Positions 54,867 through 63,890 of a stretch of 64,000 bases of DNA are shown in pieces. Both the position numbers and the translations under genes were made by a program. This stretch comes from JAAELZ01 sp965237995 (GTDB lineage: Bacteria; Pseudomonadota; Gammaproteobacteria; Arenicellales; Poriferihabitantaceae). The stretch covers positions 124,001 to 188,000 of the forward strand of contig CBDEGO010000002.1 of assembly GCA_965237995.1 (NCBI GenBank). Reading direction: 5' to 3'. Numbering within the stretch: position 1 is the first letter of the stretch; every line of letters begins with the position of its first letter. The notes beneath the pieces were generated by a model, which worked only from the letters and a program-made list of their open reading frames with translations, was not told the origin of the DNA and did not search any database.

Positions 54867-55490
54867 CTATTCGAGTTTTGATGTCAAAACCTTAAATCCA
54901 GCGAATCCGAAAAATAGTGCAAACCCAGCTTCAATAAATTTACTGAATTCAGAATATATGTTCACGAGCTTAGAGTTAGAAAATAAAACTGCATAGCTGA
55001 TATAAACAATTACCCCTCCGAGGAATAGAACACCAAATATTGACATAATATATGACACTTCGGCATCAAGAGGGACCACTACGGCATATAACGCCCCCCA
55101 CTGCAAAATAGCTTTAGGATTCGTTAAGTTGATCAACAAACCGCGAAAATATAAGTGACGCTTATTGCTTTGCGTCGCTGCTGGCAATTGAATGCCACTT
55201 GAAGATATTACTTTCTTGATTGATTTTAGCGCTAAATATAGTAAATAAAATGCACCAACATACCTTAGTATCTCAAAAAGCCATACATTGGTTAGCATTA
55301 AAGCTCCCATCCCAGTAGCCGCTGTAATACCCCAAAACGCACCGCCAGTTAGTGTGCCTAAAGCTTGAGAAATTGCAGGCCAACGCCCATTGTTCATCGC
55401 GCAACTGATTATTGAAAGGGTTGCAGGCCCCGGACTTGCGGTAGCAAGCACCCAGCCCAACCAAAAAATTGCTAATTCAATTTCACTCAT
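54867..55490 (-). CDS. LysE/RhtB family exporter
   Basis: A 207-residue exporter with ATASPGPATLSIISCAMNNG (about residues 16-35), LYLALKSIKKV and LTNPKAILQWGALYAVV. Six membrane helices are predicted. It is distinct from the copy at 52879. In front of it is a 316-bp spacer with degenerate sequence. It probably exports an amino acid derivative. Confidence 0.9.
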   Translation of the reverse strand: MSEIELAIFWLGWVLATASPGPATLSIISCAMNNGRWPAISQALGTLTGGAFWGITAATGMGALMLTNVWLFEILRYVGAFYLLYLALKSIKKVISSSGIQLPAATQSNKRHLYFRGLLINLTNPKAILQWGALYAVVVPLDAEVSYIMSIFGVLFLGGVIVYISYAVLFSNSKLVNIYSEFSKFIEAGFALFFGFAGFKVLTSKLE

Positions 55491-55806
55491 TTAATTTTTA
55501 CTAGTTAGAGCACTGATACAACAGGTTTTTAAAATTATAAAAATGTAATCCACACGGCTGTGATAACGCCTCTAAAGAGTATATTGCGTGAACATTCCAG
55601 CTTTCAGCGCACCATTAGAACAACGTTTACCTTGAGCCCAATAAATGATGGCAATTTGCCTTTTTGCCTCACCTTATAAGGCTAATTTACTGATATTTGG
55701 GCATCAATTCCCACCACTTATATTAATTCCACGTTTTCACTCAGTGGTAAGTATCCTCCTGTCTATTTGAAAAGTCAACGAACAGGCGGTCGCCTCTTCA
55801 ACCGTG
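55491..55806 (-). other. 316-bp degenerate spacer before LysE
   Basis: No intact gene. Broken frames on the minus strand (for example IAIIYWAQGKRCSNGALKAG, 55660-55601) suggest decayed coding DNA. A copy of the promoter repeat lies at its upstream end (55750-55785). The next gene, LysE, starts about 250 bp after that promoter, so a small gene may have been lost between them. Confidence 0.4.
55750..55785 (-). promoter_or_regulatory. Dispersed promoter repeat, copy downstream of GFA
   Basis: TTGACT (55778-55773 on the minus strand), a 17-bp spacer beginning TTTCAAATAGACA, and GATACT (55755-55750). The CAAATAGACA block matches the copy at 54021. Bases before the -35 are CTGTTCG instead of GTTGAGC, so the leading end has diverged. 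Confidence 0.55.
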
Positions 55807-56175
55807 TCAGGTGTCCCAATTTGCTTTTGAGGAGAGATGTTTATGCTTAGTGATTTTCAGTATAGGGTTATTTTGCAGTGATCCTGCGGGGACATAGAAG
55901 ACTTTGTTGCAAGTATCATATAAGGGAGCGACAGAACCGCATGTGCCACAAAATGGTGATTCCCAGTCTTCAGCTGTTTTAAATATCTTTAACGATAATG
56001 GTTCTTTTTTCCACACAAAGTGTTCCTCTTGCACAACGAGGTTCGAATTTGAAGTTGAGCCACTTAGTTTTCTGCATTTAGAGCAATGACATTGGTATAT
56101 TTCTCCTGACTCAGTGCATATTGAGTAGGCCAAGTCACCACACAAACATGCACCTTCAATTTGATGCGTTGTCAT
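55807..56175 (-). CDS. GFA/CENP-V domain protein
   Basis: A 122-residue zinc protein related to the one at 50960 but shorter. It has GACLCGDLAYSI, YQCHCSKCRKLSGSTSN and FCGTCGSVAPLYD with the same cysteine spacing. It lacks the final segment of longer GFA proteins. Function unknown; two copies in one region suggest repeated acquisition rather than operon duplication. Confidence 0.85.
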   Translation of the reverse strand: MTTHQIEGACLCGDLAYSICTESGEIYQCHCSKCRKLSGSTSNSNLVVQEEHFVWKKEPLSLKIFKTAEDWESPFCGTCGSVAPLYDTCNKVFYVPAGSLQNNPILKITKHKHLSSKANWDT

Positions 56176-56302
56176 ATAAAACCGCGCGATTTCGTTGTTA
56201 ATTTGTGCATTTTAAATACCTTAAGGTCGTTCTTTTGAGTCATTGACCACCGTTAACTGTATGGTCATTTTCAGTACTTATCTCGTCCTATGGCTTATCG
56301 TT

Positions 56303-56773
56303 TTAGATAGTAGTAGTCGGTAATTTTAGCTCCATAAAAAGGCTATTTGGATCAGGCTTATAATTCCCAAATGGCCCTCGATATTGAAAACCAAACTTCT
56401 CATACAACTTACAAGCCGGCTTAAAAAACGCCTGTGACCCTGTTTCTAGATTCAGCTTTTCATAACCACGCTTAGACGATTCAATCAACACATTCCTTAA
56501 CAGCGCAGAAGCTACGCCTTTGCCACGGCTTAACTTGGTTGTCCGCATGGATTTGATCTCAGCTTCAGTTGTATTTAACTGCTTTAATGCGATACAGCCC
56601 AAAGGTCGACCATTATCCCGCGCGCACCACAATGTGATGTCTGGTGATTTTAATGATTCTAGATTCAACGTATGTACACTTTCCGGAGGCGAAATTGCAT
56701 ACATATCTGTAAGGTGTTCTTCAAGCAACGCTGCAATATCAGTATCTTCCAAGTTATCTATTTCTATTTCCAT
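56303..56773 (-). CDS. GNAT family N-acetyltransferase
   Basis: A 156-residue acetyltransferase. Acyl-CoA loop: TTKLSRGKGVASALLRNVLI (about residues 77-96), and KLYEKFGFQYRGPFGNYKPD near the C terminus, typical of the PhnO/YkkB-like group. It starts eleven bases after the beta-lactamase-like stop, with GCCTAAC between them. Confidence 0.88.
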   Translation of the reverse strand: MEIEIDNLEDTDIAALLEEHLTDMYAISPPESVHTLNLESLKSPDITLWCARDNGRPLGCIALKQLNTTEAEIKSMRTTKLSRGKGVASALLRNVLIESSKRGYEKLNLETGSQAFFKPACKLYEKFGFQYRGPFGNYKPDPNSLFMELKLPTTTI

Positions 56774-56784
56774 CAGAGTTAGGC

Positions 56785-57822
56785 CTAATTTAACAAAGGC
56801 CGCGTTTTCTCAATAATTTGCTTAATAGATTCAATTAGCACTCCGTTATCCGAATGATGGTCTTTCTGGGAAGATATTGGCATATAGTCGATAACCTGCG
56901 TGGCAATGGCTAGTTTGGGCTCTTTGCAAAACACCATGATTGCCCTGCCCCAGTTACCATTTGCTGCATAGCATTTTTGTTCGCTATTTGTATTTATTTT
57001 CCAACTGTTAATTACATACTTTCCTGGGCCATCACCTGATTGTTGAGTTTGATTATTCCCACCACCGAAGCGATGAAGGTTTAAATAATTTGAGGAGAAT
57101 TCAGTTATATTTGCAGATTCAGAAATAGGTAATGTACCTGGTACTATCTGCTCAAGAGCATCATGAATGATGTGTTTATCAATTATATTTTTATTTTGAA
57201 AACGACCATCATTCGCAAGCATATAACCAATTTTTGCAAAATCCACTGTTGCTAATGAGTTTTTCCACTCCAAAATCACTCTTGAGTGGAGCCCCATTTT
57301 TGATAAACGGCTTTTATTAATCGCTTCCTCCATATTTGTGACCTGATATAGCGATATTAATGACGCAGCAAATAGAGAAGTAGCTCGATCACTATATGAA
57401 AATCGCGTCCCTGGAAGACAAACGTCATCGAAACAAGATGTCATTGACATTAATTGGCGCCAAGTTACCTCTTTGTCTTTATCATTGAAGTCGAAATGGG
57501 TTGATAGTGCAACGGGCTCATCTAGATTAGCGATCATCTTGTCATGAACTGCCGACATAACTAAAACAGAAAGAATGAGCTTCATGGCGGAAGCCCAAGC
57601 TAAGGGTATGTTTTCATCACCCGACTTAAATAACATTTCAGCATTACTACCTATGACCGCAATCGCTGGAATAAACGATTGCTTGTCTGCTCTTTTTAGG
57701 CTAGGGCGTAGTTCATTTTCTACGATATCACTGACTAGCGCGTGCACAGTGCTCGGAGAGTTTGCAAAAGAGCCAAACGAAATTAAACATAAAAGTAATA
57801 ACGACCCTAGTTTTAGCTTCAT
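56785..57822 (-). CDS. Beta-lactamase-related serine hydrolase
   Basis: A 345-residue exported protein with a signal peptide (residues 1-20, LLLLCLISFGSFA). The SxxK motif is in PLAWASAMKLILSVLVM (Ser81, Lys84). A class A-like second motif may be RFSYSDRATS near residue 143, with SDR replacing SDN. The third K(T/S)G motif is not evident. It may be a D-alanyl hydrolase or divergent beta-lactamase; resistance function should not be assumed. Confidence 0.7.
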   Translation of the reverse strand: MKLKLGSLLLLCLISFGSFANSPSTVHALVSDIVENELRPSLKRADKQSFIPAIAVIGSNAEMLFKSGDENIPLAWASAMKLILSVLVMSAVHDKMIANLDEPVALSTHFDFNDKDKEVTWRQLMSMTSCFDDVCLPGTRFSYSDRATSLFAASLISLYQVTNMEEAINKSRLSKMGLHSRVILEWKNSLATVDFAKIGYMLANDGRFQNKNIIDKHIIHDALEQIVPGTLPISESANITEFSSNYLNLHRFGGGNNQTQQSGDGPGKYVINSWKINTNSEQKCYAANGNWGRAIMVFCKEPKLAIATQVIDYMPISSQKDHHSDNGVLIESIKQIIEKTRPLLN

Positions 57823-57975
57823 ATTATATAAACGTGATTAATATCACTTCGAAATGGTTTCTTTTTGTCCCAGAAAGACGCAGCCTGACTGGGAGCCTGT
57901 ACGCAATGCGTGTGATTTATTGTTATATCTTAATCGATATATTAACCCATAATTTATAATTAAGCGCTATGGGAC

Positions 57976-58392
57976 TCACGATATTGAATTCTCCCATCTA
58001 ATCGTCAGAATAGTGCTGTCTGCTTGAACTTTCGATCTATGGAATAACCCTGCGCCCCAGATGACAAAATCTCCCTGTTTGCTCAATGAGTGCGCTGCGA
58101 TCTGTGAGCCTGAAAAACAATCAGAAGTTGAATATTCTAAATCAAACCCTCCTTCATTACTGACCAAGATTGACATTGTTCTCCCAACACTAATTGGTTT
58201 ATCTAACCCTCTAGTATCCCCCTTTGGGTGGAACATCCATTTAACGCAAAGGTCAGATAACGCAGCTCCTTGCGGGACATGTCTTAAATTTTCGCTTAAT
58301 CGTGTTGCGTCTTTAGTCCACTCGCTAAAGCCAACAAACCAACCGGTTTGATTGGTATTTAGCTGATTTATATTGCCAAACTCGATATCCAT
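57976..58392 (-). CDS. Cupin-like protein
   Basis: A 138-residue beta-rich protein: TGWFVGFSEW, KWMFHPKGDTRG, VGRTMSILVSNEGGFDLEYS, and the cupin-type GDFVIWGAGLFHRSKVQADSTILTIRW close to the C terminus, where glycines and His would sit at a metal or ligand site. Homologues are uncharacterised. It follows the class V aminotransferase gene, from which it is separated by a promoter repeat. Confidence 0.7.
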   Translation of the reverse strand: MDIEFGNINQLNTNQTGWFVGFSEWTKDATRLSENLRHVPQGAALSDLCVKWMFHPKGDTRGLDKPISVGRTMSILVSNEGGFDLEYSTSDCFSGSQIAAHSLSKQGDFVIWGAGLFHRSKVQADSTILTIRWENSIS

Positions 58393-58461
58393 TTACTATT
58401 TATTCAGCATCTAATAAGGGTACGATTTGCAATTTCAAAAACTTGCTGACCATCGAAATTC

Positions 58462-58494
58462 AATATGTTTTTGCCTGCTGGTATAGTCAAACTC
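58462..58494 (-). promoter_or_regulatory. Dispersed promoter repeat, copy upstream of the cupin gene
   Basis: Immediately after the aminotransferase stop codon: TGAG, TTGACT (58490-58485 on the minus strand), a 17-bp spacer ending GGCAAAAA, and CATATT (58467-58462). About 26 of 34 positions match the copy at 63.9 kb. The cupin gene starts 70 bp downstream. Confidence 0.65.
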
Positions 58495-58495
58495 A

Positions 58496-59788
58496 TTAAA
58501 TAGGGCCACCATTTACCATTCTCTCCGTTACACTTAAAAAAAGATCAATGTCTTTTTCTGAGTGACAATGCAGCGGGGAGACTCTGATTGCCCCCTCTAT
58601 GCCAAATGAATCCAGCATTCTTTTTGAGTATAAGCTTGTATTCACTCTTTCATACACGATGACCCCTCGTTTTTCATATTCTCTCACAGCGTTAACTGGC
58701 GAGATACTCTTAAAATCAATTGCAAGAATTAGGTCTCTTTTTGTTAAATCATCATCGTCTAGATACACCTTCAAGTTTTTTAATTTGCGTAGCCCTTTGC
58801 GATCTGCTGTTCCGTTCAGCAATCTGGAAAGTAGCGCCCTTTCATGTAACGCGATCATTTCCATGCCTTTTACAAATTGTACCCGCGCTCTTTGGTCATC
58901 CGTTTCGCACGTGCCCAAATGACATACATAGTCCACTATCGCGCTGAACATACCAAACTGCGCGGGTGCTGAACTGCCTAAATCCCAACACTCTTTTGCC
59001 TTACCATTTAGTTTGTCATGCGACAATAATGCAGCGCGAGATGACAACCAGCATAATCCCATGCCACGACAACCGAAGAATTTATACGGCGCGATATTGA
59101 TTCCGTCAATAGGAATATTTTTCAGATCGATTATGTCGTGTGGGGCATGTTGAACAGCGTCAACCACAATGAACAGATTTGGCTTTATCTTTCTAGCTTC
59201 CGCCACAATAGACTTAATATCCAGCTTTGCTCCAGAAATATTCGATGCGTACATGACACTTAATAACACGGTTTCCTGATCAATCAGTGGTATCAAGTCA
59301 TCAACATCAACGCCCCCAGTTTTTACATTACTTTGAGCTACTCGTAATTCTCGCCCCGTTCGTCTAGCATAGGTTTCCATGGCATCATAGGAAGACGGAT
59401 GCTCTAGAATAGTGGTGACCATATTACCCCCGGGAACATTCTCTACAATGGCCCTGACCATGTCAAACATGGCTTTCGATGCAGTCAGTGATGTATGTAC
59501 AACGCCACCTTCAACATTGAGCATCATTCTAAAATCTTGCTCACCTTGATCTTGAATGCCCTGTAAATAAACCGCTGTTTTATGTATGCGTTCGGGGCAA
59601 TCTGGGATAGCGGAGATTTCTGCATACGTCTCGACTGATTTTTTTAGACGCAGTGATCCTCCGGCATTATCAAAAAACAAACGGGGCCTTTCGTCTATGC
59701 CAACATCAACATGATAAAACGAATCCTTCACAAACTGCATAATCGGTTTGGTAAAAGACTTACCGTTTCTGACACCCGTAGGTTCCAT
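58496..59788 (-). CDS. Class V aminotransferase (isopenicillin N epimerase/SufS-like)
   Basis: A 430-residue PLP enzyme. The Schiff-base lysine is in NIAPYKFFGCRGMGLCW near residue 236, and the PLP phosphate region includes EHPSSYDAMETYARRTGREL. The substrate or sulfur-acceptor cysteines of SufS/IscS are not obvious. The start at 59788 is preferred over one 19 codons earlier. In this context it is a stand-alone accessory enzyme with unknown substrate. Confidence 0.85.
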   Translation of the reverse strand: MEPTGVRNGKSFTKPIMQFVKDSFYHVDVGIDERPRLFFDNAGGSLRLKKSVETYAEISAIPDCPERIHKTAVYLQGIQDQGEQDFRMMLNVEGGVVHTSLTASKAMFDMVRAIVENVPGGNMVTTILEHPSSYDAMETYARRTGRELRVAQSNVKTGGVDVDDLIPLIDQETVLLSVMYASNISGAKLDIKSIVAEARKIKPNLFIVVDAVQHAPHDIIDLKNIPIDGINIAPYKFFGCRGMGLCWLSSRAALLSHDKLNGKAKECWDLGSSAPAQFGMFSAIVDYVCHLGTCETDDQRARVQFVKGMEMIALHERALLSRLLNGTADRKGLRKLKNLKVYLDDDDLTKRDLILAIDFKSISPVNAVREYEKRGVIVYERVNTSLYSKRMLDSFGIEGAIRVSPLHCHSEKDIDLFLSVTERMVNGGPI

Positions 59789-59912
59789 ATCTATGCCTTT
59801 TGTATATGAGTAAATATTACACTCTGAAACGACTACGCAGAGCACGTGAAAATGGCATCACAGATGCCAATCCTATTTTATATTTTTGAATAACTACAGT
59901 GAGTGCGTTTTT

Positions 59913-59985
59913 GCTCAACGATAAAGCTAAACTGAATAGACAGTAAATTGCTCTATATCGTCAACCGCGTAAAGTGTTTAGCACT
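59913..59985 (-). other. Candidate integron-like recombination end after the GNAT gene
   Basis: The 73 bases after the GNAT stop begin with GCTAAAC and end with GTTGAGC on the minus strand (59919-59913), roughly complementary ends, with an inner ATAGA/TCTAT pairing. GTTGAGC matches the core pattern GTTRRRY and the repeat family elsewhere, but here no promoter block follows. Weak evidence for an attC-type site. Confidence 0.3.
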
Positions 59986-60450
59986 CTAATTCAAATCCAA
60001 CTTCATCGGTATATCTTTTATACCGCTAGACTCTCGTACTCCTGATATTGGTATGAACCCCCACTTCTTATACATCTGTGCCGCATTGATCGATGAATTC
60101 ACAGTTATAAGCTTAGGGGAACCAGCTCGGATACATTCAGCTTTAGCAAAATCCCACAGGCCGCTAGCATACCCTCTACCTTGGCATTGCTCACTTACAA
60201 AAAGATGGTAAAGATGGTTGTTATCTCTGGTAGATACTACTCCGATAATCTCTTTATCAATAGTGCCTACATGATACCGATAGCCTTCGTTGAAGTAGCT
60301 TTGAATCGACTTTATGTTCATTGAATGTATCAGTATATCTGCTCCTTCTTTAGTCAAAGTAGGCACGATAAACTTCTTCGAAAGAGTTGTTATTAAGGTG
60401 CTAATTGCGGGTATATCTTCGATAAGGGCTTCTCGAATATTCATAAGCAT
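59986..60450 (-). CDS. GNAT family N-acetyltransferase
   Basis: A 154-residue acetyltransferase with FVSEQCQGRGYASGLWDFAKAEC (about residues 89-111) as acyl-CoA loop and QMYKKWGFIPISG at the end. A second in-frame ATG two codons in (60444) is also possible. Substrate unknown. Third GNAT in the accessory block. Confidence 0.88.
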   Translation of the reverse strand: MLMNIREALIEDIPAISTLITTLSKKFIVPTLTKEGADILIHSMNIKSIQSYFNEGYRYHVGTIDKEIIGVVSTRDNNHLYHLFVSEQCQGRGYASGLWDFAKAECIRAGSPKLITVNSSINAAQMYKKWGFIPISGVRESSGIKDIPMKLDLN

Positions 60451-60506
60451 TTAATATTTAAGCACAAAGCTGCATTCGAGGCGTGTGACACCTTTCAAAT
60501 CGGAAC

Positions 60507-61343
60507 TTATATCAAGTTTCGCGTAGCACCAGAAATACGAATAGAGCTTGCAATTTCTAGCTTTATTTCAGCAGTGATAATAGAACGCAACCCCATATCT
60601 TCACCTTGAATAATTTTAATCTTACCTAAGGCAGTCCAATTGATGTCTCGCAAATAGCCAGAAAATGCGGCAGCCGCTGCGCCAGTTGCCGGGTCTTCAG
60701 GTACACCTCCTGAGGCAAATGCATTACGAACATGAAACTGCTGGTCATTTTCAACCACCACAAGCATTACAGTTACTATCTTTCGTTCTCTCATAAAGGT
60801 ACGCCCAACGTCAAGGTCGTACTTCATTGCGGCTAAGTCCGATCGCTTGTTTAGCGTCAGTACATAATGATCAGCTCCACCGTGTATTCGGGCAGGTGGA
60901 ATTATCTTAGATAATTGAGAGTCGTTATAACCAAATAATGCTAAGGTTTTATCTATTTCTGACTTGACCAATTTTTCAGAGTAAGTATTTGGCGACTGTA
61001 ATGCAGCCAAATACTGATGATTACGATACATTCCTTCGACAGAAATTTCAGTTTTGTTAAGGTTCAATTGATAAACCCCATCGCCATGCTTTTTAGCTAA
61101 AGCCGCACCAAGGGCTATTGTTGCATGCCCACAAAATGGCACTTCAGATTCAGGAGAAAAATATCTAACTCGCCAAATTCTTTCGTCATGCTGCATTTCA
61201 GCAAATGCTGTCTCTGAAAACCCGACCTCGGCTGCGACTCGTTGCATATCAGAGGGTTGTGGCATCCGTTTCGTAAGTACAATCCCATCAGGATTACCTC
61301 CCGTTTCAGCATCAGAAAATGCTGCAATTTTAATGATGTCCAT
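60507..61343 (-). CDS. PhzF family isomerase/epimerase
   Basis: A 278-residue diaminopimelate-epimerase-fold protein. The PhzF catalytic Glu lies in AAEVGFSETAFAEM (Glu45), followed by RYFSPESEVPFCGHATIALGAAL, then FASGGVPEDPATGAAAAAFSGYL, all canonical. Except for phenazine PhzF, most members have unknown substrates. It probably acts alone; there are no phenazine genes here. Confidence 0.92.
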   Translation of the reverse strand: MDIIKIAAFSDAETGGNPDGIVLTKRMPQPSDMQRVAAEVGFSETAFAEMQHDERIWRVRYFSPESEVPFCGHATIALGAALAKKHGDGVYQLNLNKTEISVEGMYRNHQYLAALQSPNTYSEKLVKSEIDKTLALFGYNDSQLSKIIPPARIHGGADHYVLTLNKRSDLAAMKYDLDVGRTFMRERKIVTVMLVVVENDQQFHVRNAFASGGVPEDPATGAAAAAFSGYLRDINWTALGKIKIIQGEDMGLRSIITAEIKLEIASSIRISGATRNLI

Positions 61344-61499
61344 ACTACGTCGCCGCTTATACGATAGAATTGAATGACAGAAACGAGTTTCCTACTTCCT
61401 ACTAGAAAAATCAAATTCAGCGTCAAACTCCTTAACTTTCACCACGCTATAAAGATAGCTAAGTGATCGCCTGATTGCCCTAATTGGACATAGAAGAAC

Positions 61500-61545
61500 G
61501 CCTAACACCGCAACTAACCTGTCCGTTGCGTGTGCTTGTTGAAAG
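61500..61545 (-). other. attC-like inverted-repeat site
   Basis: On the plus strand GCCTAAC (61500-61506, RYYYAAC pattern) and GTTGAAA (61538-61544) bracket a strong hairpin: CACCGCAAC (61506-61514) pairs with GTTGCGTGTG (61525-61534) with one bulged base. Core-like ends, an extrahelical base and location between two cassette-like genes are integron attC features. The site is shorter than usual (about 45 bp), so it is only a candidate. Confidence 0.4.
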
Positions 61546-61558
61546 CTAAAGACTGATG

Positions 61559-62446
61559 TCACTCTCTTCTGATCTCGTGGCAAGAACAGTGAACACCACC
61601 CCCACCAATTGCAAACATATCATATTCGATTGCAGTGACCTCAAAACCTTCTTGTTTTAGCCTTTGATTGATATTTAAGTTGTGAGCCATTGACAACACT
61701 CGTCTATTACCAAGGCTGACTACATTGCCTCCTAATTTTACGCAATCAGCATAAGGAACAATAATCCGTTCAATGCCTTGTTGGTCGAGCCATTCAATTG
61801 CGTACACTGGCAATGCATCCTCGCACACTAATGCTAAATTTTCTTCCAGCATCACAACAACAGCGTCCATGTGTACAAACTGAGGAGGAATCGGAACAAT
61901 AAATGCCTCCCATCCCATGTCATTCATCCATTTAGCTACTTGCTGCGCACCCGCTTGGGTGGATCGGTCACCTGCCCACCCAAGTAATACCACGCCGGGT
62001 TTTACGATGACAAAATCACCACCTTCGAAATGATCAGAAGTCACCCACTTCCATATCGGAATTCCGGCTTTGTGATAAAACTCGGAAACTACAGAATAGT
62101 CTTGGCGTCGAGGCGGTGTTTGTACGCTAGTTATGACCGCACCCCAAGGCGTCATGAAACTAGAGTCGCGGGTAAAGACGCTACTAGGAAGACCCTCGTC
62201 TGCTTCGACAAAATGGCATCGAACCCCATTTTCTTCATACACTTCAACCATTTTTTGATGTTGTCGCATGGCGGTTTGCTTATCAAAGTGATAGCCCAGT
62301 TTCTCTTGATTGGCCTGATTTACGGCAGAAATTGAATTCAACGGAACCCATCGAAAATGATCTGGTTTACCTAACAGCACATCAGTCAATACACCTGTTT
62401 GCGCGTTTACGCTCCAATGAACTTTGCTCGATTCGTTGTTTGTCAT
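61559..62446 (-). CDS. Amidinohydrolase/amidinotransferase superfamily (DDAH-like)
   Basis: A 295-residue guanidino-group enzyme. HFEGGDFVIVKPGVVLLGW and FVHMDAVVVMLEENLALV contain the Asp/His residues, and GGGVHCSCHEIRRE at the C terminus holds the catalytic Cys. Related enzymes are dimethylargininase, arginine deiminase and other amidinohydrolases. The substrate may be arginine or a methylated form. The C terminus ends sharply at the attC-like site. Confidence 0.88.
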   Translation of the reverse strand: MTNNESSKVHWSVNAQTGVLTDVLLGKPDHFRWVPLNSISAVNQANQEKLGYHFDKQTAMRQHQKMVEVYEENGVRCHFVEADEGLPSSVFTRDSSFMTPWGAVITSVQTPPRRQDYSVVSEFYHKAGIPIWKWVTSDHFEGGDFVIVKPGVVLLGWAGDRSTQAGAQQVAKWMNDMGWEAFIVPIPPQFVHMDAVVVMLEENLALVCEDALPVYAIEWLDQQGIERIIVPYADCVKLGGNVVSLGNRRVLSMAHNLNINQRLKQEGFEVTAIEYDMFAIGGGGVHCSCHEIRRE

Positions 62447-62612
62447 AATTGCTTCGCTTACTTTAGGTTTTCTATCACTGTGTAATCTACTCTGTTGTGC
62501 AATAAAAAGAGTGCTTCAACAGTAAGGCCGCCATCAGAATGGAAATATATTGCCTATTAAGAGCTAGAAAAGCAGTAGAAAATACCTCTTTACTATTATT
62601 TTCTATAGATCA

Positions 62613-62855
62613 TTATGCCCATCTCACTAAACCAATGATAGCTGACAAAGCGTAGAAGAACTGTAAGCTAAGGAAAGCCCAGCGACGATCGATTACAGCC
62701 CATGCGGCGAAAAAACTAGCTGACGCCAGAAGTAAACTAAAACCTAGCACTTCATTGCCCGTATTAGACGCAATCAACAATGCATAAACCATGGCTAAGA
62801 CAGAGCCAACGATCTCGAATAGTGTAGTTAGCTTATTTTTTTGACCTTTGAGCAT
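62613..62855 (-). CDS. Small polytopic membrane protein (CBU_0592-like)
   Basis: An 80-residue protein with three hydrophobic segments (about residues 13-29, 36-54 and 60-78). The C-terminal DRRWAFLSLQFFYALSAIIGLVRW recalls the small CBU_0592-like membrane family; the match is by eye. Function unknown. It starts about 88 bp after a promoter repeat (62943-62977). Confidence 0.7.
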   Translation of the reverse strand: MLKGQKNKLTTLFEIVGSVLAMVYALLIASNTGNEVLGFSLLLASASFFAAWAVIDRRWAFLSLQFFYALSAIIGLVRWA

Positions 62856-62942
62856 AATTCAAAAAGTAAGTAGTTTGTCAAGTGACATGGGATCGCGGAA
62901 GCAAGCTACCGAGTTTTAGAGAAGACCCAACTGTCGAGGTTG

Positions 62943-62987
62943 AGTATGTTTTGACAATTATTAAAATCAAGCTCAACGATCGCTTAG
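62943..62987 (-). promoter_or_regulatory. Dispersed promoter repeat, copy upstream of the 80-residue membrane protein
   Basis: Minus strand CTAAGCGATC then GTTGAGC (62977-62971), TTGATT, a 16-bp spacer with AATTGTCAAAA and CATACT (62948-62943). The lead CTAAGCGAyCGTTGAGC also occurs at 63658-63675 with one mismatch. It follows the COG3687 pseudogene stop after a short hairpin (GCCTTTT/AAAAGGGC). Confidence 0.7.
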
Positions 62988-63015
62988 TTGCCCTTTTCAG
63001 CTATTCAAAAGGCTC

Positions 63016-63855
63016 TTAGACTTCCTTTAACTTATCTTTATTTATCATAAGCCATTGTGTAGTTTTACTTCTATTATCATGATTCCAAGGATGAAATTTA
63101 GGGCTTAGATACTTAATTCCATCTTTGGCCAAATGCCACATGAAGCCATTTTTTCCGTAGAAGAACGCTAAAAACTGCTTTATTGTAAGCAATAGCTTAC
63201 TAGGTTTTAAAAGCCCATCCTTATATAACATTACCCAAAAGAGGATAGAAAACACTTATTAAAAGATCGCATACCGCAAAGAAATAATTAAATACCCTTC
63301 TAAACCAACCTCCACCTGCTTGCTTGTATAAGTCAAAACATACTGACTTGTGTTCAATTTCTTCAACGGCATGCCAGCCCCAAATTAGTTTTAAATCTGG
63401 CTCAGCTAGTTCTATTAGTTCAGGGTTACTGAGTAAATAGTCACCTAGAACTGCTGTGAGGTGTTCGTAGCCACTAGCAAGTGATAGTTTGGTAATAGGT
63501 GAATAAAATTTATGAGCAAGCCTTATATTTCTATCAATATAACCGTGAACAACATTCTTGTAGCCATTTTTTTCTAGTGCTATGTTGTATTGATCGTGCT
63601 GAGCACTATGAATCGACTCTTGCCGAAATAAAAAGCCTTATATCTTCTTTCAACTGAGCTCAACGGTCGCTTAGGTCAGTTAAGCTAGAAACCTCTCTAA
63701 CTGCCTCAATGAAAAATTGTTCATAAGCCTTTAGGAAAGTTAAACGAAAGTGCGTTAAAAACATGGGAGGCAACTGGATTGTTATTATTCCAATGTTTTT
63801 TAATTGGCTTTGTCCAATCTATTATTGGAATTCTAGCTGTTATTGAAGTTGACAT
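63016..63855 (-). pseudogene. COG3687-type metal-dependent hydrolase, multiply disrupted
   Basis: ATG at 63855 begins MSTSITARIPIIDWTKPIKK; homology continues through NNPVASHVFNALSFNF, AYEQFFIEAVREV, RQESIHSAQHDQYN, IWGWHAVEEIEHKSVCFDLY and YLSPKFHPWNHDNR, in the order and with the His/Glu residues of COG3687 hydrolases. The frame is broken at least four times: frameshifts near 63731, 63628 and 63258, and a TGA at 63660-63662. Either a decayed gene or an error-rich contig end. Confidence 0.75.
63658..63675 (-). repeat. Core of the repeat inside the COG3687 pseudogene
   Basis: CCTAAGCGACCGTTGAGC on the minus strand matches the leading part of the copy at 62971-62987 over 17 bases with one mismatch. 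No promoter block follows. It creates the in-frame TGA of the pseudogene and is preceded by GCTTAAC, another core-like heptamer. Confidence 0.5.
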
Positions 63856-63890
63856 AGCGGTCTGAGAAATCACAACGAATGACGATAATA

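Noticed and set aside
56785..57822. Antibiotic-resistance beta-lactamase
   Set aside because: Only SxxK is clear; the SDN and KTG motifs are altered or missing, so a resistance role cannot be supported.
57865..57894. Hairpin TCCCAG/CTGGGA between the cupin and beta-lactamase-like genes as a terminator
   Set aside because: In the direction of transcription it is followed by A residues, not a T-run.
61392..61583. 63-codon minus-strand frame between PhzF and the amidinohydrolase
   Set aside because: It overlaps the end of the amidinohydrolase gene and the attC-like hairpin, and has no homology I recognise.
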